This document shows, one piece after another, positions 22,199-34,066 of a stretch of DNA of 64,000 nt; within the stretch, counting starts at the first letter, position 1; each line of letters begins with the position of its first letter. The translations under genes and the position numbers were made by a program. Location of the stretch: positions 1 through 64,000 of the forward strand of contig CAWUHX010000319.1 of NCBI GenBank assembly GCA_963922205.1, read 5' to 3'. A model generated the notes under the pieces. That model had not been told where the DNA came from. It saw only the letters and a program-made list of their open reading frames with translations, and made no database searches. Source of the stretch: Romanomermis culicivorax. Its lineage: Eukaryota > Nematoda > Enoplea > Mermithida > Mermithidae.

Positions 22199-23327
22199 TT
22201 ACCTCCCGAGCGTGGATTGACCAATACAAACGCATGATACACTAATTTGATCAGGATTTGAGCCGTCGCCACCGAGTATCCTTGGATTGACACAGCGTAT
22301 TCTATTGATGTTGAGCATCTTACAGTCTTCTGTACATTTCCAAGTACAAAATGCTCGTGCAGCGAAAATCTTTCGACAATATGGATTACCAACGAAAACG
22401 GCACTACCTTGATTTGATTTTAACGTCAGAAATTAATTACATATATTATTATAGTCCATTTATTTTGAAATGACTGATGCAGGAAATCGATGAAATTGAG
22501 TTCAATTCCGAAAAAAGTAGACTTATTACTGTAATCAATGAAAAAGTTTTTTCGTTCATTAGCGGCAAACAGACTGACTAATACTTTTTTGATAAGTTGG
22601 TCAAGTGCACTCAGTATATGGACACACTATTATCTATGGCAAAGCATGATTTGTTCATTAGATTAGGGTCACCCTTTTTCGTGGAGAAATTAGTCTTTTC
22701 TCTGCACTAAAAAATTTTCCACTCCACAAAACTTTTGCGTCGAATGAACCATCTTTTTGTGTTACTGTCTTCCACGCAAAATGGACTATAGCACTTTTTC
22801 GAAATCAGCTCCGGAACCAAAAAATGCTTATGAAAACAGTAGGTAATTTTGATACATGAATAACTTTTTTCAGATCGACTGTGGCAATTAGGACTGTTTT
22901 TCCTAAAACGCTTCGAAATTGAAAAGTGATATAAATCAGCAATATCGTCAAAATCATTCACACAAAGCTTTTGTAGTTAGATTTCTTACTCAAAAATAGC
23001 TAACGGTTGGCTAAGTAAGCTCACAAACTAGCAGTTCGTTGTGACATATTTTTCAGCGGAAAATCGTGAAAATATGGAATAGTAATTGCTTTTCACTTTT
23101 ATTATTTAGATGCATTTCAGAAAAAACAGATTATAGTTACAACTGGAAAAATAAACTGTTGGTTTGAGATGCATGGTCACCACCTATGAACTGCTTTGTT
23201 TTTTGTATTCCGAGATTCATTTCAGAATAAATAATCTGCAGCTCAAAATTACTATTATCGAAGAAGGGAGCACGGCAACCATTGGCGTTATCGAGCATTG
23301 GGTACATCGTATTCTTGAAGCGTGGCG
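22199..23327 (-). CDS. Secreted-family member, short type with all eight cysteines
   Basis: Minus-strand exon 1 (23327-23253, 75 nt) follows a TTTAAG acceptor and encodes P-R-F-K...M-Y-P-M-L-D-N-A-N-G-C-R-A-P-F-F-D-N, ending at donor GTAATT. Exon 2 (22407-22199, 209 nt) encodes F-V-G-N-P-Y-C-R-K-I-F-A-A-R-A-F-C-T-W-K-C, then E-D-C, I-R-C and P-D-Q-I-S-V-S-C-V-C-I, and stops with TAA at 22199. The reading phase joins correctly. This copy keeps every conserved Cys: one in the linker and seven in the C-module. It therefore serves as the reference for the family, and four disulfides are likely. The intron (22408-23252) contains a MITE-1 and part of a MITE-2. A signal-peptide exon is expected further upstream (above 23330) but was not found, so the gene could be incomplete. 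Function unknown. Confidence 0.62.
22450..22610. mobile_element. MITE-2 partial copy
   Basis: The left end TATAGTCCATTTATTTTGAA plus GATGCAGGAA matches the MITE-2 copies at 12977 and 33860; the right end is missing. It lies in the intron of the 22199-23327 gene. Confidence 0.4.
22891..23136 (-). mobile_element. MITE-1 copy 4, inverted orientation, inside an intron
   Basis: Reads as MITE-1 on the minus strand: CTATAATCTGTTTTTTCTGA from 23136, internal GAAAAGCAATTACTATT, and right end near 22891. Confidence 0.72.
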
Positions 23328-25098
23328 CTTAAACATAGGAAATCGAAACTGATTTTATTCCTTTATTCCTTCGGCTCAAAATGAACGTACTGCACGTTCA
23401 TTCGCACACCTAACAAAAGCTTTTCATCGTCGAGACTTTTTCATCAGGTAATTCACACACAGAACAGCTTTTGGTAAATGAAATCTACATAATTATCAGC
23501 AGCCATGAGCCTGTCGAATCTTGATGAGCAATAAATCCTGTGATTAAGACCCAAAGAAAATGCTGCGGAAACTCAACATGTAGTACATCCCTTTATACAC
23601 ACGTAAGTGATTTCCATAATGGTGTTGTTCTGATTTGACACTTTAATCTTGACGGAAGTGCTAAAAGAAGCTATGAGGAAGTGTCAACGACAAATAAAAA
23701 TGTACTCACACACAGCTCAATTCTTTGGAGATCGATCTCTATTTTTAATATGCGACTTGTTCAGACGATATTTTTTATTTCAACGGAAAATTTTTTTCGC
23801 CATGTTTGATGCGCTAAAAAAAATATTCTTTTTGATCCATCTCGTTAACTTCAAAAAGATCATCTCTGACAAGTACTGCATTCAGTGGCTTGCTATTCTG
23901 TGGTATATGGTGATTCCTTTTGTTATATTGAGCACTGAAGAGTCAAATCCTGAAAATCGCTGATATCACGGGGAAAAGATAATTCTGATAATTTTTCAGG
24001 TTGTGAGCCAACGAAGGGAGAGAACTGCGGCTTGTGCAGTGGCGAGACGAGTGACGAGTCAATATTTTAAATTCATTTTGTGCCGCTCATTTTTAGCGAC
24101 AAACTTTGCTCATCAAATCAATCTTGCATAAAAAAGTCGAAACACCTTACTGAGAACTAAAAATGTGTGTTCAGACACACTTACTTTTGAAGTATTTGGC
24201 ACATCCTTCAACATCAACATGAAGTGAGAAAAAGATCGAGCTGATCAACAAGAATAAAGATATTCGCCTCATAGTATAGATCAATATTTCCAGAAATTTT
24301 CGCAAAAACTAGATGCGAGCGCTTATTCTGAAGCCCGACTGGTGAGCAAGTTGAATTTCAAAGAAAATTAAGACAAATTCTTCTTCTAATCGGATACTTG
24401 TCAAATGCAAAAGAGCTTTCAATCTATTCTTTGAACGTTGTCTCATTGCGTAATAAAATTTGAATATCACTGGGATGAGTCAAACAGTGGATCCAGTTTG
24501 GCGGAAAAATTTCGAAAATGCGATTAAGAATGATAATTTCTTTGAATGGACGATTAACCTATCTATTCTAACTAGAATCCAAGGTGTAAAACAAGTCATC
24601 CTATTGAAAATCGTACAAAAGATCTGACATTTCACTAAATACCAATTAGCCGAAATTTCCTGAAAGAATCACGATTGATATAGTTTTAGAACTGTTATTT
24701 TTCCGCAGCGAAGGAGAAACAACGTTGGTAAAACTGTTAATGATTGACGTTGTAGTAATTTTACGGCACTGTTTCATTCCCAAGATCCACATTTACATGA
24801 AAATTTTTGTATGTGTGGTCTACATTATTAGTTCACCAATACCTTGATATCAGCAACAAGCCAAATTTATAAGATGCTGAGACATACATTGCACATATAA
24901 TTACGAGTTATTAAAATAATGTCCATTGAGAAGAAGCGTTCATCTTTAATCCGATAACAAAGTTCTGAACATTGATAGAATTCAAGAGATCACAGGTCAG
25001 AAATGGTGCATGATCAGATTGAATTTTTGTGAAAATTTTTTTCTAATATCAGGGGTTTCATTGAATGCGATTTTTTCACATATTTATATCTGTTACAG
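23328..25098. other. Intergenic DNA, nothing recognised
   Basis: About 1.8 kb without convincing exons. A 104-codon frame at 23649-23963 is hydrophobic and aromatic-rich but has no recognisable motif and no neighbours that would explain it. Confidence 0.4.
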
Positions 25099-25262
25099 TT
25101 CCTGAAATTAAATATAGGTGTACTTTCATTTATAAAGCACAGTTATGCAAACTTCGATGTGAACAATGCCTGTGGACGAAAGTGGTCTGCGCACCATTGC
25201 TTTGCCTGCTTTGGGCTGTCGAATGCAGTAAGACACGCATACTTCAGGATTTACACTTGTAG
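25099..25262 (+). pseudogene. Worn C-module exon of the secreted family
   Basis: The acceptor CTGTTACAG is followed in the family phase (2 nt, then codons) by P-E-I-K-Y-R-C-T-F-I-Y-K-A-Q-L-C-K-L-R-C, then E-Q-C and V-V-C. This matches the order of Cys residues in the C-module exons elsewhere. The S-C-V-C ending is not preserved and no 75-nt partner exon was identified. Probably a decayed copy. Confidence 0.42.
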
Positions 25263-25306
25263 AAATTTTGCTCGAGCCCTATTCCAAACGGTTTTTGAAT
25301 ATTATT

Positions 25307-25558
25307 CTATAGTCTGTTTTTCCTGAAATTCTTCCAAATTATGAAAGTGGAAAGCAAGTAGTATTTCGAATTTTCACGATTTGCTGATAAACAGCATATC
25401 ATTATAGGGACTGAAAATTTGTGAGCATACAGATCTAATCTTTAACAATTTTTCGAGTGAAAAATTTTTCAGTTGGAGCTCTATGTAGACGATTTTGACG
25501 ACAGTACTCATTTGTGTCTCTTCCCTGTTTGGAAGCATTTTATAAAAAACACACTATA
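25307..25558 (+). mobile_element. MITE-1 copy 5, nearly complete
   Basis: CTATAGTCTGTTTTTCCTGA at the left, TATAAAAAACACACTATA at the right and all internal landmarks. Flanked by TA. Confidence 0.82.
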
Positions 25559-25589
25559 CAATTGTATATCTGTAAATCTTGAGGGTTGC

Positions 25590-25735
25590 TTGCGTCAGGA
25601 TTCATAGCCCGTTGGAATACGCAGCACTAAGCCAGGAAACGGACTAATAGTGCCGGCCGAGGAGTAAACTACACATGTCGTAAGATTAAAGAAGGAGGCT
25701 AACAGGCAATTGCGGGAATGCCGGGCTACTACAAC
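25590..25735. other. GC-richer island of unknown nature
   Basis: About 145 bp with markedly higher GC than its surroundings (for example GTGCCGGCCGAGGAG at about 25650). There is no open frame of note and no RNA fold that I can assign. It may be part of a dispersed repeat. Confidence 0.25.
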
Positions 25736-25844
25736 TTCTTTTACAGCTGTTGCTGACTTCCAAATGCACCAATTTTAGTGCAGTAAATTTTTTAACGACG
25801 AAATTAAATAAATACAATTACTGCAAAAAATAGACGAATGCAGC

Positions 25845-27165
25845 GTCCTTTTGGAATTTGAAAAGAAATTGGAAAAAAGCCATTTGAAAACATCGTTAGC
25901 AGTTGAAAAAACTTGTCACCATGTAGAAAAAATCTATAATTTCAAACATGATGCGCAACATCTTTTCAAGATGTGAAGCGAAAATTTCGTGATGCATCGC
26001 GAAAATTTCAAGATGTATCGCAGAAAAATCAAGATGTGAGAGTTTTTCGATGTTCAACTTTCTTTTCAAGAGCATCGCAATTTTTTGAAATACATCGCAT
26101 TTTATTCAAGGTAGTCTTGAAAAAATCAAGATGTTATCTTGGAAAAATCAACATAGTATCTTAAAAAAATCGAGATCTCATCTTGAAAAAATCAAGATGG
26201 CATTTCGAAGAGAAAAAAGAAAAAAATGAAACCAGCCAATCAAAGGCGTTGCCCCGCCTCCTATGTCTATACATAGACGAATTCCTCAAAGTGGATTTCT
26301 GAGGTCGGAGCTTGCTGGCGCAAAGCGCCCTTGGTTTTTACGTTGCGTTTTAAAGGGGAAAGATTATTTTTCACGAGAAATCAGTTAGACGTATTGGTTT
26401 TTCATTTTAAAAAATACTTTTATCCTGAGCAGGTAGAAATTGGCGATAAAACAGCCGACGAAGTCCAAAATTTTGATTATTTTCCGAAATTACTACATTT
26501 GGGGTGAAAAACCAGCACGTTTTTGACGTTTTTCAAAAAATTCCCGAAAAATAAAACTTTTTTTGAAAAACCAACATGTCCATTGAATTTCCCATACACA
26601 ATTACTTCCTCTTTTCAAACGCCCGTACAAACCAAGGGCGGGCTCCGCTGGCATGCCCTGATATCAGGAATCCACTTTGAAGGATTCCGTAAATCTAAAC
26701 ATAGAAGGCGGAGCAACATCTTCGATTAGGTAGTTTTAGAAGTTTTCATCCTCTGATATGCCATCCATCTTGATATTTTCCAGATTGGATATTGATTTTT
26801 TTTCAATATGCCAGCTTAATTTTTTCGAAATGGAATCTCAATTTTTTCTAAGATGATATTTTGATTTTTCCAAAAAAAAATTTAATTTTTTTCAAGATGG
26901 ATCTTGATTTCTTAAAGATTATCTTAGAAAAACTTAAGAGAATTGCGATTCACGTGAAAAGAAAGCCATATATCGAAAAACTGACATTTTGGTTTTATTG
27001 CGATGAATCTTGAAATTTTTGCGACGCATCCTGACAAAATGTTGAGCATCATATCCGAAGGTAACATAATTTTTCAAGTGGTACCAAATTTTTTCAAATG
27101 ATAAGAAATTTTTGAAGTTGTAACGATTTTTTCAAGTGGCCATTTTCCTGTTGCATAAAATGGGC
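25845..27165. mobile_element. Large foldback (palindromic) element
   Basis: The two halves are imperfect inverted copies. The left arm (about 25845-26340) has repeated AAAATCAAGATG units and then GTTGCCCCGCCTCCTATGTC. The right arm (about 26620-27165) has GACATAG-like and GGCGGAGCAAC sequence, then repeated CATCTTGATTTTT units. The central part is about 280 bp. Matched landmarks include GTGGATTTCTGAGG against GGAATCCACTTTGA and AAGCGCCCTTGGTTTTTAC against ACCAAGGGCGGGC. No transposase is visible. Confidence 0.65.
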
Positions 27166-27833
27166 TATAGTTCCCATTTTGAGTGCTAACCAAACGTACT
27201 GATGTTGGATGAGATGCACGTTCACTCCAAAAGCGGGAGAAAAGAAAAACACGAAAAACGTTCTCAGAACAGAATCTCGAACAATACAAAATCTTGTACA
27301 TACAATTGATCAAATTGTAACTAAGAAAACAAATAATGATTCGCATAAAAAATAATTAAAAAGTTTTTTGCTTTGGTCATCAGAAAATAGATTATAGAAC
27401 AAGCAATAGAAAGAAGCCCTTACACTTAGAAAAGAGGTTGAATGTTACTAGTCACGGCTACGGACAACAGCACTTGTGCGACTTTGTATTTCAAACCTTC
27501 AGTTTAACTAAATATTTTTTAGATCAGAAAAAGATGGTGTTGTTTTATAGATCATTTATACTCCTCGTGATATTTTTTCGAAAAAAGAACAATCAATATT
27601 TATTCTCAGTTTTAACTGCTCATAATCAACTTGAATTGTCTGATCTTTAAAAAATCTCGTGATACACATGTATTAGACAGGAAGATCAATCGAAAAGTAC
27701 TTTTGAAAGTACTCGCATTCTAAGCTCTTTACTTTTATGCAGCAATTTGAATACTGTTTTTCAGCATTGAAAGTTTTTTAATGAACTTTTCTAATGGCCA
27801 ATACTTGAAAAAACTACTCTAAATATCACAATC
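27166..27833. other. Upstream region of the astacin gene
   Basis: AT-rich, with no repeat recognised. It probably contains the astacin promoter, but no TATA or initiator can be singled out. Confidence 0.3.
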
Positions 27834-30800
27834 ATGGTCTACCTTCTGTTTTTTATTTCAGTGGTAAGTTATGATTTTACTGATTCGAAAATGCTTGAAG
27901 GTTCGCTTTTTCAGTACATCCATATTCAAACGACTTTACAATACACTGATTCACCTTTCTTGACCCCGGAGGATATTTTACACGCCAAGCAAACCTTTAA
28001 AAAAGGGGCCGAGGCATCGCAAAATTTGGATTTGAGACCGGACGAATTTAGAAACGTCACGTACTGGCCTAACGATCAAGTGATGGGTAAAACTTACAGG
28101 GAAATGGTACGAGAAGAAGAATTGGGTGGTCAAGAGTCACCTAGCGGGAAGGATGGTGGCGGCAAAGCGACCGCCCAGCGTAAAGAAACTTACGATGATT
28201 ATAGATGGCCTAACGGGACGATACCGTATAAATTTATCGACGACTTCTCTCAACAATTCAAGATGCTTTTTGCAATGCAAAGTTATTTGTTCAGGTTGCA
28301 CACCTGTATCAGGTTAGTGACAAGAACTGGATGGTAAGCCTAGATGACTTAAATAAATGCTCAGGGAAACAAGGAACCCGCTCTCGAAGTTTCTTTAATT
28401 CAACGTCTGTTTTTTTGGAATGTTTCTGAACATTGAAAGTGAAAAGCAAGTAGTATTTCATATTTTTAAGATTTTCTGCGAAGCCATGTATTACATAATA
28501 CCAAAACTTAGTGATAACGTTTAACAATTTTTTGAGTGAAACCCTTACTGTAAAAGGGTTGTCTTCATGATTCTGACGACAACATTGAATTTCGTCAGCT
28601 TTGAATTTAGAAGCCTTTTATAAAACGCAGACTGCTTTTGCAGTAACTTTGGAGGGGTTGCACGACTTTTAATCTTTACGTGCAAAGAATTCTTTGGCAC
28701 TATCTTTTTCATGTTTAAAATTCACTTAAAACGGAATATCGTATAATTTATTCAAGAATTCAAAGAAAACACGAGAAATCTGGAAAAAATTGAATAGAAG
28801 CAATGTAAACACTAAATGAAGGCGACTGAATAAGATCACGGAAATTTCAATTCAGTTTACGACTTTTAGGATCGCAATTTTATTTATCGCAATATCGTAT
28901 GACAAGGGATCGTATGTCATTGTTCAAATGAACCTAAATTTGGATCACGTCCGTATCGGGCATTCAGCTGCTAGCTCCTCCCTAAATTGTGAAAAAATAG
29001 TCATTTTAGATACCATATTTTAATTACAAAAATAAAATAAACAGAAGACTATAAAATGATAATCGGAAGTTTTTTTGGATGAACCGCTTTTCGAACAGCT
29101 TGCACTTATACAATATAATCTGTGGGTAGAATGAAATCCTATAAGTCGAACTAGATCGCACATGCTGAAAATTAGAAAAAAATTGAAAAAATAGAGAAAA
29201 ACTTAAATTGAAACAGATTTGAAAGCTGAAGGGTTTGAAGGAGCTGAAGGATTTGAAAGCTGAAGGGCTTACTCATTAATTGAGCAGGAAGTAACAGTGG
29301 AATAAAACATTTTAAGTTGCTGCACTTGATGGATATTTCAGATTTTTCCGATTTTATTTTCGGTCGAACAAATTAATTCGATTGAAAATCGAAATATCTC
29401 CTCATCGAATTATATTCACATTGCTGAGATATTGAGGTGAAAAAAACGAGAAAATGTAGAACCCATTATTTTCGGCAGGATATTTGGCACTACATTTTCG
29501 AGAATTGAGAAAAAAGCTTTGTTGTCAGTAGCTTTTCAAGCGCCACTATATTTTCTCTAAGTTGACAATTTTTGTTCAATAGTTTTTACAACATTTAGAT
29601 AAAAGTCGACAAGCCACAACTAGGAGACCATGCTTCGCACTGTATGATGTTTATTTTAAATTTTTTCTTTGTACAGTTTCTTGTAACTTGTAGTTGCAAG
29701 CACATGCATGTTTACTTTGCAGCTTGCACAGCTCTGACCGGAAATTATATTTGCTGAAATTTGGCTTACATTGACCTATAATACGTGTCACAAAGATCAA
29801 CACATACATTATTATGCTTCTGTAGTAAAGAGTGATAAAAGCACCGATTCTTCCGAATCATGAACTCGAAATAATTTTCTACTCTTTTCCTATCTTTCAT
29901 TAACATTTTTTGCGTCTATAAGTGAAATGGACCACTTTTGAGGTCATATCTTGTGAAAAATCTTGATTTTCAATAGCATTGATTGAATTATGGAATTGAT
30001 ATACCCCAATGCATATCGGCAAAATTGAGGAGACTACAGCAATATTTTCCACTTAATTAATTTATTCCTCTGGAATCTGTGCAAATAACACAAATAATTT
30101 TGTAAGAGCTACACCACGCGGTCAGTGCATTTCCAGCAAACCCGTGCCTATAATACTACAATAACTTTATAAAGCAACTCAGACCTTCTTGGCTAACTGT
30201 AAATTTGCACTTTTCAGTGGACTGTTTTTTCCAGATCTCCCTGTGATCGGCAAGAAATCTAAATTTCGATTGCAAAACTCAAGTTCCAACTTTCGCGCAA
30301 AAGTATATCTGTTTTTATTGGAATGCTTGTGAATAATAAGAGTTGAAAGCAAGTACTGTTTCATAATTTTATGTTTTCCTGCTAAAGCGTATATGACATA
30401 GGACTGAATATTTGTGAGCACATTTCACTAACCATAATAGCTTTTTTAAAATAAAAATTATATCGTAAATGTTTTGTGTAAAAGATATAGACGACAATGC
30501 TAATTTTTGTTATTTTTCTACAGGCATTTCATGAAAAAACAGACCATTTGAGGTTATCTTTACTGCTTCATTGTTCTACAACTTTTTTACAAGGTTTGTT
30601 CCATTCGACCCAAAAAAGCACAACTTATATCTCGGAATTGTTCGCGACAAGGAAGAAAGCTGCTCTGCCAACGTGGGGCTCACAGTTACGGATGATGCAA
30701 AGACTCCAGAGTAAGCTACAATCGAGACTATTCGTTACACACTTCAATTGAACGCCATTGTTCAAAGAATGCATATGGACGATTCGGGTTGTCGATCTTT

Positions 30801-31954
30801 GCATGATATTTCTCACGAAATGATGCACGTCCTCGGCTTCCGGCACGAGCATCAACGGATCGATCGCGACGATTACGTACGGGTTTTGCAAGATCATATC
30901 GCGGATGGAGCCGAGAGCGAATTTGTGAAAGGACAATTTCTACCAGACAGATTCAGGTACATGCCCTACAACACTAAAAGGTGAATTTCTTAATGTAAAA
31001 TCTGTAAATTTTATGATAATTGCACTTTTATTTTCGTAGCGTTATGCATTACCCATATTTCGCCTTTGCAGCAGCAGGGGGTTTGAGGACAATTCTGGCT
31101 CTGAACGGCAAACATCCCATACGGAACGAAATAACGCCTATGGACTATTCCAGGATTAACCTACACTACAAATGCGGAGAGGACAGCGAAGAATGCAAGG
31201 ATCTTCTTCCGAGTGACACTTGCAAGAAATTAGGTAAATTTTGCGCAAAACTTACTTTTGTCTAGATTTGTTCTATTTTCATATCAGGCAAAGGAGTAGT
31301 TAAAATGAAAGGGAAACAAGTTGAACCAGTGATGGTAGCCGAGAGAGCCCAGTGTCAAAACGAAACATTCGCGAATTTTTGTAAGAAAACATGCGGAAAA
31401 TGTAACGAATTTTCTAAAAGAAAACACACAACGTTCGAAGAATGGAAAAAAATGAAGAAACAAAAAGGCAAAGTTGACGACTCTGGAGCGCAGGAGTCGC
31501 CGATAGAGTGCTAAATGATATGTGGAGAATCGAAGTGATTTACATCAGGAGTATTTTAGATCAAGAACGAGCGTACCCTGTATTGATGACGAAGTCCATT
31601 GCAAGGTGTGGGCGGAGAATGGATTATGTTCACATGGCCAGAACCTAGAATTAGTTCGAAAATGGTGTCCCAAGTCTTGTAAGGTAGAGCGGTGTTCCTG
31701 AGCTATGCGCAACATTTCAATAATGAACTTTCTTGTAGATTTGTGACCGCAAGGTGCCGAGGAAAAGAAAGGCGAAAAAACGAAAACCGACGAGGAAAGA
31801 TTACAGTATATCGCAAGATGTTTTAGACCTGGCAGAAAAGGTTGTAGACCACAGTAAGCCGCACCAGCTGAACAAACTTAGTTGGAAATCGAAGGCTGAA
31901 CAAGTGAAAGACAATGGATTTTCCCAGTTCAAAGGCGACCAAAGAATGGGATAA
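27834..31954 (+). CDS. Astacin-family zinc metalloprotease with two ShKT domains (nematode NAS type), eight exons
   Basis: Exons by splice consensus and phase: 27834-27863, 27915-28333, 30594-30710, 30768-30980, 31040-31233, 31288-31507, 31560-31683 and 31739-31954. Together they give one open frame of about 510 residues. A short hydrophobic signal is followed by a prodomain of about 110 residues. The catalytic domain starts near Y-R-W-P-N-G-T-I-P-Y. The zinc site HEMMHVLGFRHEHQRIDRD (about 30815-30875) carries the three His ligands and the Glu, and S-V-M-H-Y-P-Y is the Met-turn with its Tyr. Two six-Cys ShKT domains follow (about 31190-31415 and 31578-31748), then a Lys/Arg-rich tail. Introns are 51-60 nt except one of about 2.2 kb holding two MITEs. 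A TAA at 30712 falls inside a 57-nt GTAAGC...AAAG intron. It is predicted to be secreted and to cut matrix or cuticle proteins. No family gene symbol can be assigned safely. Confidence 0.88.
28401..28634 (+). mobile_element. MITE-1 copy 6, in the astacin intron
   Basis: ACGTCTGTTTTTTTGGAATG at the left, AAAACGCAGACTG at the right and internal GTGAAAAGCAAGTAGTATTT. It sits in the large second intron of the astacin gene. Confidence 0.72.
28635..30302. other. Interior of the large astacin intron
   Basis: About 1.7 kb of AT-rich intronic sequence with no exon, RNA gene or recognised repeat. It includes a short direct repeat, TGAAGG(G/A)(T/C)TTGA-type, at about 29230-29270. Confidence 0.5.
30303..30547 (+). 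mobile_element. MITE-1 copy 7, in the astacin intron
   Basis: TATATCTGTTTTTATTGGAA at the left, AAAAAACAGACCAT at the right and internal GTTGAAAGCAAGTACTGTTT. It ends only about 45 bp before the catalytic-domain exon at 30594. Confidence 0.7.
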
Positions 31955-31978
31955 TGATGTTCGTCTTTATAAACGTGC

Positions 31979-31984
31979 AATAAA
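31979..31984 (+). terminator. Poly(A) signal of the astacin gene
   Basis: AATAAA 25 nt after the astacin stop codon at 31952-31954. Confidence 0.6.
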
Positions 31985-31989
31985 ATAGT

Positions 31990-33074
31990 CAGACGAATAG
32001 ATTAACAGTTAACTGTAGAGTCTTACGAAATTTGGATACTAGTTTTAATAGAATCTTGTCTGCTAATCGGAAAGTTAGGAAGACATAAATGTCGTATTAA
32101 GAATTTTTGAAAGATTCGTCCATTGAACAGATTCCGAGGGAAAATCACTGCGTTATTTCACGATTTTGAAGCTATGAACTTTTCCAACAAAAAATTGTAT
32201 ACTTCTTTTTTATTTGACAATTCGGATTACGGATTTTATAATTTGTTCAACATTCAATAGCTCTAATGGGACATTTTGATGCTGTCATGTCTGTTCCAAG
32301 ACTTTGAGCCCATCATTTAGGCGCCAGCTACTTGGGTGCGCATCGCATCATTTGGCATCAACTATTGTATCTCTCCTTTCCTGTAGAAGGAAAAATGATT
32401 TTTTTTTCTGTTAAACTTTTCTTCACATATTTTCTGTTTTTCATTGTTTTATTTTTTATTCACTCTTCTGACACCTTCTTTATTTATGTTGTTATGTTTT
32501 AGTTCGGTTCTCTTGACTCTCATGATATTCGTGTCTATATTCCATTTTTCATTCTTTTTGATTTGTTTTATTGTTTTCGATCTTCAGTTTACATCGTCTC
32601 GCTTTCAAGTTTTTCTCAGTTCTCATTCTTTATAATTTTTCACTTCTTTGAATTTATTAAGAATATCCACCATAATGTGTTAAAAGTTTCAAGAAAACAG
32701 AAAACACGATTGATTCGTTGCTGTATAGCGAATGGTGATTCCGTCGTGAGTCGATTAGTATCTGACAATGAGCTTGAACGTTACAGTATTTTCGACCAAA
32801 GTTTGACGGATTTTAGAAGTGATGTGAAACAGAACTGAATATCCATGCGAAAAATCAATGCAGAACATACTTCTACTGCTGTCTAGATATGCTAAAGTAG
32901 AAAGTTTTCGTTAGTTTTGAAAAGGATTTCAAGAAATTCTCGTCAGGCGGCTACTTTGAAATTCATTTTCTTGAAATGTAAGCTTTGCAGTCCAACGCAG
33001 TCAATTGGAAAATTCGATATTCAGCTTTTCATGCGAATGGAATACAGTTTTTGATACTCGCATATTTTTACATT
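31990..33074. other. Intergenic DNA with a T-rich stretch
   Basis: 32400-32640 is strongly T-rich on the plus strand, like 18066-18660. A frame at 32563-32838 overlaps it and has no supported features. Nothing else was recognised. Confidence 0.45.
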
Positions 33075-33764
33075 ATGGGCGTTATTTTGCTTCTACTGAT
33101 GAGTATTTATATCAGCGCTGCAAACGGTGGCGCAAAATATTTCAAGTGTAAGTTTTCTAGATAACCAGGTTCCAGCCGACACGTGATGTTCCCTAATACT
33201 TACTGATAACTTCAACCTTTATCAGTATTCGAAAAAACTAGAATCGTAAAGTACAGGTTGATTGCGATTGCTCACAGTTTAATATGCGGATCAACATTGT
33301 TCTGTACTTTCACCAGTTTTTCAATGTTTGAGATTTCGATATTTCCTCAAATAGTCTATGATTCTAAAATCGTGGAAGACAAGTTCTTGAAATTCATTTC
33401 AATTTTCCGATCAACAGCAGCACGGCTTTTTTCAGCGCCACAGTTCAGGAGCATGATCGATTCGATTCTCAACAAGCCGGGTGGTTGCCGCGCTCCGTTT
33501 GTCGATCGAGGTAATGTTTCTCTGATTGACGGTTTGCTATAATCATACTACTTTGTTGTAGGCATTCCTTTCGTTGGAAACAAGCTTTTTCGACGAATTT
33601 ACGGAGTCAGAGCATTCTATACATTGAAATGTAAGGAAGACTGTCATATGCCAGTCATCAAGAAAATACGATGTCCGAAGTCTAGCATACGTGGTGGAGG
33701 AGATAGACCGGATCAAATAACTGCATCCTGTATATGCATTGCCCGTCAAAAAAAGAAACGGTAA
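33075..33764 (+). CDS. Secreted-family member, short type, complete (signal peptide plus Cys module)
   Basis: Exon 1 (33075-33147) starts with ATG and encodes a clear signal peptide (M-G-V-I-L-L-L-L-M-S-I-Y-I-S-A-A-N-G), ending in phase 1 at donor GTAAGT. Exon 2 (33436-33510, 75 nt) follows TTTTTTCAG and encodes P-Q-F-R-S-M-I-D-S-I-L-N-K-P-G-G-C-R-A-P-F-V-D-R, with donor GTAATG. Exon 3 (33562-33764) follows TTGTTGTAG and encodes I-P-F-V-G-N...Y-T-L-K-C-K-E-D-C...I-R-C...S-C-I-C-I and a basic R-Q-K-K-K-R tail, with stop TAA at 33762. All phases join, giving about 116 residues. Two of the family's eight Cys are both missing here: the N-P-Y-C position reads K-L-F and A-F-C reads A-F-Y. That suggests they form one disulfide. 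Predicted to be a small secreted protein; function unknown. Confidence 0.7.
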
Positions 33765-33859
33765 GGGTTGTCACCATACAAGCACAGCATTAAAATTCTG
33801 CTGGGTGTCAGCCATGACAGGGAATGGAATAGTGTTATACTTCATCCAATTGTTTTTTA

Positions 33860-34066
33860 CTCCATCCATTTAGAAATGATCCGTGCAGCGAGGTGAAAAT
33901 TATGGAAAGTTCGTTGACTCTAATCAATAAATTTTTCTTTCTCGATAGGGTCCTTGATGATCACTCTTTTCAATTATTTCAAGATTGTCGAAATTGAATC
34001 TATTATTTCTAGTAAGTATTCCGAAACCCCGCTCGCTGCACGGATTATTTCGAAATGGATAGAGTA
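33860..34066. mobile_element. MITE-2 copy 2
   Basis: Inverted ends of about 30 bp: ACTCCATCCATTTAGAAATG at the left and CGAAATGGATAGAGTAC at the right. TCCGTGCAGCGAG lies inside the left end and CTCGCTGCACGGA inside the right. Confidence 0.72.

Noticed and set aside
30712-30714. Nonsense mutation in the astacin gene
   Set aside because: The TAA lies directly after a GTAAGC donor. A 57-nt intron (30711-30767) of typical size restores frame and spacing between the conserved Cys residues.
33226-33256. Extra 31-nt exon in the short family gene at 33075
   Set aside because: It would break the phase, whereas joining 33147 to 33436 directly gives an open frame identical in structure to the other copies.
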